NCBI GenBank assembly: GCA_029051965.1
Contig: JAIDJZ010000181.1
Coordinates: 1-10,013 of the forward strand
Reading direction: 5' to 3'
DNA from: Paramuribaculum sp.
GTDB lineage: Bacteria; Bacteroidota; Bacteroidia; Bacteroidales; Muribaculaceae
DNA: 10,013 nt
The position numbers and the translations under genes are program-made. The notes under the pieces are model-generated. The model did not search any database. It saw only the letters and a list, made by a program, of their open reading frames with translations, and had not been told where the DNA came from. Positions 5,238 through 10,013 of the stretch are shown here, in pieces. Positions within the stretch are counted from its first letter, which is position 1. The number at the start of each line of letters is the position of its first letter.

Positions 5238-5299
5238 GCTATGATTCCCGGATGACGTGGTTTTCATAGCGTCAGGTCGCTGAGCCTGAAAATCCGGGA
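5238..5299. other. Structured GC-rich segment (three-way junction or pseudoknot)
   Basis: TCCCGGAT (5246-5253) pairs with ATCCGGGA (5292-5299). Enclosed by it, GACG (5254-5257) pairs with CGTC (5270-5273), and AGG (5274-5276) pairs with CCT (5285-5287) with an 8-nt loop, giving a compact three-way junction. Alternatively GCTATGA (5238-5244) pairs with TCATAGC (5264-5270), which would form a pseudoknot with the outer stem. No coding frame or promoter is apparent. It could be an RNA structure, a protein-binding or recombination site, or a repeat remnant. It matches no RNA family that I recognise. Confidence 0.45.
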
Positions 5300-5320
5300 G
5301 TTAAAGATCGGAAAACGAAG

Positions 5321-5360
5321 AGCGGTGTGTCAGAAACCGCGCAGTTTCTGACACACCGCT
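5321..5360. terminator. 17-bp perfect hairpin, probable terminator of the small secreted protein gene
   Basis: AGCGGTGTGTCAGAAAC (5321-5337) and its exact complement (5344-5360) enclose the loop CGCGCA. It lies 73 nt past the stop of the minus-strand gene at 5434. On the minus strand it is followed by CTTCGTTTTCC, a weak U-rich tail. The stem shares the GTGTGTC core with the repeat at 1152-1203. Confidence 0.6.
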
Positions 5361-5433
5361 ATGTTTAATGTCTCGGGCGGCCGGGGTTATGAGAGAATGT
5401 GTCTTATTTGATTTGAGATGGCCGACCGTCTGA

Positions 5434-5895
5434 TCAAAGTCCGATCGGATTTGATTTCTGCCATTTCATTGCCTTGACAATATTTTTTGCTGCGGCGTTA
5501 TTGAAAGGAATGGTTATTGTTCCGCTGGCATGTTTGATTGTGATGTTGGTGTTGCCTGCGGCAATTGTGTTAAGCGCAGCATTGAGTTTCTGGTTTGCGG
5601 GAAGAGTGAAATCCCAATCGTCGCTGTAATCTGACTTTTTTCCATTACAGCTGATGCCGCCGAAATTCATGGTGACCGGACCTCTCAGTTTCTTTCCGGG
5701 AGAAAAACAGATCGAGATTTCATCCTTGTTGAGACTGATTTCGATTGCATTATTTTCATGATTAAGAGTTGTCGCGCAGTATTCGGCCCGGCCGCTGAAC
5801 ATATACATAAGTTTCCATCCGCTTGGGGGATCGGCACAGAATCCGGACATCGCACACATGATCAGTGTCACAAAAAACAAAACTACTTTCTTCAT
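5434..5895 (-). CDS. Small secreted protein of unknown function
   Basis: The protein has 153 residues from the ATG at 5895. The first 21 residues are a clear Sec signal peptide (MKK, a hydrophobic core, then cleavage about CA|DPP), so it is exported. The Cys at 20 is preceded by Phe, which argues against a lipobox. The mature part has three Cys (40, 63, 83), predicted beta-rich stretches (AIEISLNKDEISICF, NTNITIKHASGTITIPF) and an Asp/Trp segment SDYSDDWDFTLP near 88-99. I do not recognise a family. It is transcribed away from the kinase at 6047 with 151 nt between starts, and ends at the 17-bp hairpin at 5321-5360. A function cannot be assigned. It is more AT-rich than the kinase gene beside it. 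Confidence 0.75.
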   Translation of the reverse strand: MKKVVLFFVTLIMCAMSGFCADPPSGWKLMYMFSGRAEYCATTLNHENNAIEISLNKDEISICFSPGKKLRGPVTMNFGGISCNGKKSDYSDDWDFTLPANQKLNAALNTIAAGNTNITIKHASGTITIPFNNAAAKNIVKAMKWQKSNPIGL

Positions 5896-5950
5896 TATAT
5901 AAATCGGTTTAATGGGTTGTCAATTGCATTCGTGAGTCGATATTTGGCTG

Positions 5951-5958
5951 CAAAAATA
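5951..5958 (-). promoter_or_regulatory. Candidate -7 box for the small secreted protein gene
   Basis: On the minus strand this reads TATTTTTG, a perfect TAnnTTTG match 55 nt upstream of the ATG at 5895. No TTTG lies at the proper -33 distance (one occurs too close, at 5970-5973), so this is only a candidate. Confidence 0.4.
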
Positions 5959-6046
5959 GCTGTTATTTTCAAAGTCGGCGCTTATGTCGCAGGTTCATTT
6001 TTGGTTCAATTTTGGAGCAGGATGGTTTATTTTGTAATTTAGCAAC

Positions 6047-7378
6047 GTGAATTCCGCAGATTCTGAAAACTCCGAAATAATTCTTTCGTCCCGCGAATCC
6101 GTCGCTTCGGACAGCACTTCCGGATATGTCGAGCTTGGTCGCCACGGGTGGTCGATACTCGGCCGTGTCACGCGCCACGGTATGGTCTGGTTCGTGAAGT
6201 CTCTCGATGAGGCGCACTGGGATCTGACAGAATGTCGTCTCAGACTACGGAAGGAATATGAGATAATGTTGCGCCTTAATCACCCCGGCATTGCGCGTGC
6301 CGTCTGGTTTGAGGAGAGCGGGTTGCTCGGGCCGGCGATATTCATGGAGCTGATCGAGGGAGAGACGCTCGACCGGTTTCTGAAACGTGCCCCGCGTGGC
6401 GACCGCAGGGAAGCGGCGTTGCGCATTCTTGAGGCTGCCGCTTATATGCATTCGGCCGGGGTCTGTCATCTTGATCTCAAGCCCGGCAACATAATGGTCT
6501 GTCGGCAGGGCTCCGGACTTCAGGTGAAGATCATCGATTTCGGGATGAGTGACCACGCCGGCAGTGCGGTGCTGAAAGCCGTCGGCGGCAACCGGCGCTA
6601 TGGTGCGCCGGAACAGTTTGAAACGGGCTATTGCGGCGAGCCGACTGCCGACGTATGGAGTCTCGCTGTGATTCTTGGCGAAATGCGGTGCGGACTTCTG
6701 CTGAAGACGGTTGCTGCCGTGAGCCGCCGCCGGAACAGCCGCCGCCGTCCGCAGGATGCCGCCCGGATGCTGTGCATCCATTCGCGGTTGCGAAAGCTAT
6801 GCCGGATTACCGCTGTTGTTTCGGTAGTTGTAGTCTTGGTTCTGGCACTTGGATTGGCGGCCGGACGAAAGACTCAAGACAGTGGCGTGGGCCTGATTGA
6901 AAAAAACGCAGTTGCCGGTTCTGTAACATCCGACACCGTCGTGCGGTCCGCGAGAGCGTCCGAAGAAAACCTTCCGGTGCTGCCGGTTACGGCAGCCACT
7001 GTTGCTGTCCCCGCGGCCGCTGATCAGGAAGAGAAGGAGCTGCTTGAGAGTCATGCGGCCATCGTAGCCTCATTGCGGCCGCAGATCCTCCGTCTTGCAG
7101 ATTCGTTGCGGGTTGTCGCATCCGATCCGACAGTTGCGCGCAACCGTCGTTCGGCGGCAATCGGTGAGGCTGTAAGCCGGATGGACATGCTGATTTCGGC
7201 AGCCTTCAGGCCTTTGCAGCAGCGTTGTTCGCAGACGTTCATGTCGCGTCGGGGGCCTGGCTGGGCCACTATCTTAGATCCCGATCTGGCAGACTGCCGC
7301 CGGACGGTGACTGATGTTCTTAACGATTTTGTCAGTTCCCGCGACACCCTTTCTGCCGCAGCCTCTCCGGAAGACTGA
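6047..7378 (+). CDS. Membrane-anchored Hanks-type Ser/Thr protein kinase
   Basis: The protein has 443 residues from a GTG at 6047. An in-frame TAA at 6035 allows no earlier start, and the next ATG (codon 46) would lose the N-lobe. The kinase domain spans about 27-240: Lys51 (VK of strand 3), Glu70 (helix C), HLDLKPGN 141-148 (catalytic Asp143, Asn148), DFG 164-166, APE 187-189 and the helix F Asp202 in DVWS. All catalytic residues are present, so it should transfer phosphate from ATP to Ser/Thr. The glycine loop is weak and the C-lobe after DVWS is short and Arg-rich (RRRNSRRRP, 227-235). A single transmembrane helix follows at about 254-272. Residues 273-443 would be periplasmic, with an Ala/Val/Thr-rich linker and a helical region (328-390) of no recognised domain. 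This layout suggests a sensor kinase, but ligand and substrates are unknown. It is convergent with the gene at 7440. Confidence 0.85.
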   Translation: MNSADSENSEIILSSRESVASDSTSGYVELGRHGWSILGRVTRHGMVWFVKSLDEAHWDLTECRLRLRKEYEIMLRLNHPGIARAVWFEESGLLGPAIFMELIEGETLDRFLKRAPRGDRREAALRILEAAAYMHSAGVCHLDLKPGNIMVCRQGSGLQVKIIDFGMSDHAGSAVLKAVGGNRRYGAPEQFETGYCGEPTADVWSLAVILGEMRCGLLLKTVAAVSRRRNSRRRPQDAARMLCIHSRLRKLCRITAVVSVVVVLVLALGLAAGRKTQDSGVGLIEKNAVAGSVTSDTVVRSARASEENLPVLPVTAATVAVPAAADQEEKELLESHAAIVASLRPQILRLADSLRVVASDPTVARNRRSAAIGEAVSRMDMLISAAFRPLQQRCSQTFMSRRGPGWATILDPDLADCRRTVTDVLNDFVSSRDTLSAAASPED

Positions 7379-7385
7379 CATATGT

Positions 7386-7417
7386 CAATGGCCGGACTCG
7401 ATGTTGTCCGGCCATTG
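7386..7417. terminator. Hairpin between convergent kinase and WG-repeat genes
   Basis: CAATGGCCGGAC (7386-7397) and GTCCGGCCATTG (7406-7417) form a 12-bp perfect stem with an 8-nt loop. It starts 8 nt after the kinase stop and ends 23 nt before the stop of the opposing gene, the expected place for a shared terminator. Neither strand has a clear T-run, so efficiency as an intrinsic terminator is uncertain. Confidence 0.6.
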
Positions 7418-7439
7418 GCTGAGGGGGGTGTATGTAGTA

Positions 7440-9299
7440 TTAGAAAGTCAGTTCGATGTCAAGGGTGTTTTCGAGAAAGCGTTTGATCGTATATTTCGAA
7501 GTCCCGATCGGGAAGTAGCGGGAGGTCAGTTTCTGGCCTCCGACGGTCCAGATGTCAACCGTATCGCCTCTGGGGGTGCTTTTGTAGACACCGATCTTCT
7601 GGTTCATGCCGGATCCGGAACCATCAAACCAGTTCTCGCTGTCATAGACACAGGGGATTGTGATCTTCATAGTCATGAGATTCAGAATGCCTAATTTGTC
7701 GTTTTTATAGACCACACACCAGTTTCCGGAATAACCGACTGTGCCCGTTCGGTCGAACGATCCGCCCGGAATCTGCATTCTTCCGGAATCGTCCAGCCAG
7801 ACCTTTTCGCCAGCTTTGTTGATCGCTCTGAAGAATACGGTTGTTTTGCCACCGGCACCGAAATCTGAATCGTAGTAGCTGATTTCCTTAAAAGCCGGAT
7901 CGTAGATTTTTGTGCCGTCGCTGGAGAATAGCCCTTCGAGACCATTTTTTCTGACAAGCAGATACATGCGGAATGGAACGGACAATCTCTCGATGTCGTC
8001 ATAAAGCGGAGGAATAATTTCTCCATTGCCACGTTCATACAGGCCTTTTTTCCCGTTTCGGGTGACGATGAATTCCGGGCCCGAGGAGTTTTCGTAGAAG
8101 CTGTAGAATGAATCATAGTCAGAAAACTCACTGTTCCCGTTTCGGTTCATGTCGGTTTCTTTTCCGTCGATGGTGACAAACATGATGTCGTCCTTGAACC
8201 GGACGCGGTCAAGTGACATATGGACAAGCTCTCTGCCTTCGTTGTTGAACAGGCTCGTTCCCATTGAACTTTTCGCGATTATGATGAAATTGTTTTCATA
8301 TCTCGCCCGTCTCAGTTCGGCCACAATCGACTCGAGATCATCTTCGAAAACGGGACTCTGGCTCTCAAGGATGAGCGCCCAGACATCGCTATCGTTCTGT
8401 CGTCCGAAATGGGTGTCAAGGGATATTTTCGTGAATTTGAAAGGAAGTAGTTTTCTGTCGTTTTTTGAGAGTCCCAGAAGCTCATATTCGGTGTGATTCA
8501 TCAATAACACTTCCGGCATAGCATCGGAAAACGGCTTTCCTTTGATCGTTTGATTTCCGTTGATAATCATGATGTTCTCCGTGGAAGGTAAGCGATACGT
8601 GCCGTCTAATCCCGATCTCCGGTCGGTTTTTTCCCACAATTTCTCGTTAGATAGCGAGAGAAGGTGCGGGATGCCGTCGACTGTCATCAGGAGGTAGTCT
8701 TCTCCGTCCACGCTGACTTTCCGAGGATCGGCAACATTGCTGAGCATCGGTTTTGTCTCTTTTTTGCGATACATCTCACCGTTGAAGAGTCTGTAGCCGC
8801 CGGAAAGCTCCCGGACTGCAGGGAACTCTCTCCAGTCAGTTCGTTTTCGGCCGCAGGAAGAGGTGAACTGATAGATCCTGTGGTCGGGCGACGCGCTCCG
8901 GACATACCAGTTTTTGTCCGGTCCGAGAAAGATCCGGTCGTAGGGATCTGTGAAGATATAGTTGGGTGTCCTGAGATAATATGAACCGTCTTTTTCTTTC
9001 ACCCAGAAACAGTTCTTCATGTTGTGGTGCATCTCGGTCGGGACAATGCCGAAGTATTTACAGTCTATGGCGAACCGTCCCTGATTCGTCACAACGCCGT
9101 ACTTATTCTTTTGTTTTACAATGGCAAGGTTGTCCTTGAACGGATAGATTGAGTCGTATTTGGCTTTCAGGATGACCTTGCCCGTGTTTTTTTCCGCGAG
9201 GCCGTACTTGCCTTTTTTCTCAAAGATCGCCGGAGTCTGGGCTGCGGCCACAAAGGCGGCTGCAAGCCAGATCAGAGATATGATATGCCGTATTCCCAT
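7440..9299 (-). CDS. Secreted WG-repeat-containing protein
   Basis: The protein has 619 residues from the ATG at 9299. This start is chosen over an in-frame ATG at 9356, which would overlap the upstream gene and bury the signal peptide. From 9299 the sequence opens MGIRHIISLIWLAAAFVAAA with cleavage about AAA|QTP, so the protein is exported. WG-type repeats (beta-rich units of roughly 25-35 residues, here mostly with YG or LG in place of WG) are visible at about 25-57 (KKGKYGLAEKNTGK...YDSIYPF), 62-86 (KNKYGVVTNQG), 416-448 (GKKGLYERGNGEIIPPLYDDI), 450-475 (NGLEGLFSSDG) and 533-552 (KNDKLGILNL). The middle (about 100-400) has diverged. WG-repeat proteins are common in Bacteroidetes, often surface or periplasmic, with presumed binding roles; no enzyme motif is seen. 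It follows the lipoprotein gene by 20 nt and is probably on the same transcript. Confidence 0.8.
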   Translation of the reverse strand: MGIRHIISLIWLAAAFVAAAQTPAIFEKKGKYGLAEKNTGKVILKAKYDSIYPFKDNLAIVKQKNKYGVVTNQGRFAIDCKYFGIVPTEMHHNMKNCFWVKEKDGSYYLRTPNYIFTDPYDRIFLGPDKNWYVRSASPDHRIYQFTSSCGRKRTDWREFPAVRELSGGYRLFNGEMYRKKETKPMLSNVADPRKVSVDGEDYLLMTVDGIPHLLSLSNEKLWEKTDRRSGLDGTYRLPSTENIMIINGNQTIKGKPFSDAMPEVLLMNHTEYELLGLSKNDRKLLPFKFTKISLDTHFGRQNDSDVWALILESQSPVFEDDLESIVAELRRARYENNFIIIAKSSMGTSLFNNEGRELVHMSLDRVRFKDDIMFVTIDGKETDMNRNGNSEFSDYDSFYSFYENSSGPEFIVTRNGKKGLYERGNGEIIPPLYDDIERLSVPFRMYLLVRKNGLEGLFSSDGTKIYDPAFKEISYYDSDFGAGGKTTVFFRAINKAGEKVWLDDSGRMQIPGGSFDRTGTVGYSGNWCVVYKNDKLGILNLMTMKITIPCVYDSENWFDGSGSGMNQKIGVYKSTPRGDTVDIWTVGGQKLTSRYFPIGTSKYTIKRFLENTLDIELTF

Positions 9300-9318
9300 A
9301 GGTTGGTTCTTCTGTCGG

Positions 9319-10013
9319 TTAATACTCATATGTGCGATACTGGATGTCGGTGCCATATTTAGACTTGACCGTCCGTCTGATCCAGTTGCCCATCGTGTCG
9401 AATTTATAGTTTGAATATGTTTCCTTATAGTCTCTTGAGGAAAAGAAGGGGAGAGTCTTGCCGGTGAGGGCTGTCGGCATATTGTCCGGTCCGTAGGTCA
9501 GCGTGAAATATTCGTATCCTTTATCGAAGACATCAAGACAAACAATATCATCTAAAGAATTTTCTTCAAGAGTGAACTTGACGGGCAAGCCATCCTTGAA
9601 TTCGACGAAAAAGATTCCCGGCATATCGTAGAATCCAATCTGGACCAACCGGTTTCCTTCATAATTGGCGAACTCAGGTTTTCCCTCCGGGGTGAATTTG
9701 TATTCTATAATATGTGTCGACATTTCTTCAAGATCGCCATTCTCAACAGCTTTCTCTACGTCTTTCTCTTTTGAGAAATCGTAGGCGGGGAGATTGGCGG
9801 CTTCTTCAGAGGAAACCGACCACTCTTTTATCTTTTTGACGGGCGATTTAAGGTTATAGACGGCATAACCGGGGGCAAGTGCCGGAGCGGTTTCCGGTTC
9901 TGCCGGTTGTGCTGCTGCGCTTGCGTTTGCTACAGATGCCGTAGTTGTCGTGTCGAGGGTCGGAGCGGTCACATTGTTGCCGGAATTACCTCCGCAGGCT
10001 GTCAGAAGCGCTA
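9319..10013 (-). CDS. Lipoprotein of unknown function (partial, N-terminus beyond right edge)
   Basis: The last 230 codons are present. The frame stays open past the GTG at 9972 to the window edge, where it reads ALLTACGGNSGNN. That is the end of a lipoprotein signal peptide with a LTAC lipobox, so the true start lies just outside the window and 9972 is not the start. The lipid-anchored Cys is followed by Gly-Gly-Asn and then a Thr/Ala/Pro-rich linker of about 35 residues. The body has YNLKSPVKKIKEW, repeated beta hairpins (IEYKFTPEGKPEF, LVQIGFYDM) and a C-terminal YKFDTMGNWIRRTV...YRTYEY. That ending resembles the YD/RHS-like strand motif (D..GNW..R) seen in many secreted Bacteroidetes proteins. 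I do not recognise a named family. It is first in a pair with the WG-repeat gene (20-nt gap); the promoter is outside the window. Confidence 0.75.
   Translation of the reverse strand, partial: ALLTACGGNSGNNVTAPTLDTTTTASVANASAAAQPAEPETAPALAPGYAVYNLKSPVKKIKEWSVSSEEAANLPAYDFSKEKDVEKAVENGDLEEMSTHIIEYKFTPEGKPEFANYEGNRLVQIGFYDMPGIFFVEFKDGLPVKFTLEENSLDDIVCLDVFDKGYEYFTLTYGPDNMPTALTGKTLPFFSSRDYKETYSNYKFDTMGNWIRRTVKSKYGTDIQYRTYEY

Noticed and set aside
5238..5299. Hammerhead or other known self-cleaving ribozyme
   Set aside because: A GAAA precedes the closing stem, but the conserved CUGAUGA core is absent and the cleavage-site triplet does not fit.
6245..6781. 178-codon minus-strand frame inside the kinase gene
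   Set aside because: It lies wholly antisense to conserved kinase motifs. Shadow frames are expected in this GC-rich gene.
9319..9972. Complete gene starting at the GTG at 9972
   Set aside because: The frame continues upstream through a lipobox (LLTAC) to the window edge, so the gene is partial and starts beyond it.

Overview
The window looks like a chromosomal segment of an anaerobic Bacteroidales, plausibly a gut Muribaculaceae or Bacteroidaceae relative. The reasons are a type V (FimA/Mfa1-like) fimbrillin cluster with DUF3575 and DUF5119 partners, lipoproteins whose Cys is followed by acidic residues, promoters of the Bacteroidetes form TTTG-N19-TAnnTTTG, little use of Shine-Dalgarno sites, and a type II-C-like Cas9 start. 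The family-level placement is inference.

Left edge (1-271): the first 31 codons of a cas9 gene run off the left edge on the minus strand. Divergent from it, on the plus strand, is a well supported tracrRNA: Bacteroidetes promoter, anti-repeat, nexus hairpin and terminator. The rest of the CRISPR-Cas locus, including the array, must lie to the left. From 272 to 491 there are terminator hairpins and no gene.

492-3440 (minus): a three-gene cell-surface fimbria operon, transcribed DUF5119 lipoprotein, then fimbrillin lipoprotein, then DUF3575 outer-membrane-type protein. It ends at a strong intrinsic terminator at 343-367.

3611-5214: a self-contained fic unit. A class II-type Fic AMP-transferase with a C-terminal winged helix (minus strand) has a canonical promoter, and the promoter's -33 element lies in the loop of a 14-bp inverted repeat. 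The same arms recur in two identical 44-bp elements, one at the fic stop codon and one about 140 bp upstream of the promoter repeat. This is the most interesting structure in the window. I infer an autoregulated, possibly mobile, Fic cassette. Just beyond it (5238-5299) is a GC-rich segment able to fold as a three-way junction or pseudoknot.

5321-7378: a strong 17-bp hairpin, an unrecognised small secreted protein (minus), and a divergent membrane-anchored Hanks-type Ser/Thr kinase (plus) with an unassigned extracytoplasmic region.

7386-10013: a hairpin between convergent genes, then a minus-strand pair: a large secreted WG-repeat protein preceded by a lipoprotein whose N-terminus is cut off by the right edge. 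Their 20-nt spacing suggests one transcript. Apart from the fimbrial operon, the fic unit and the lipoprotein/WG-repeat pair, I see no evidence that these neighbours form one pathway.
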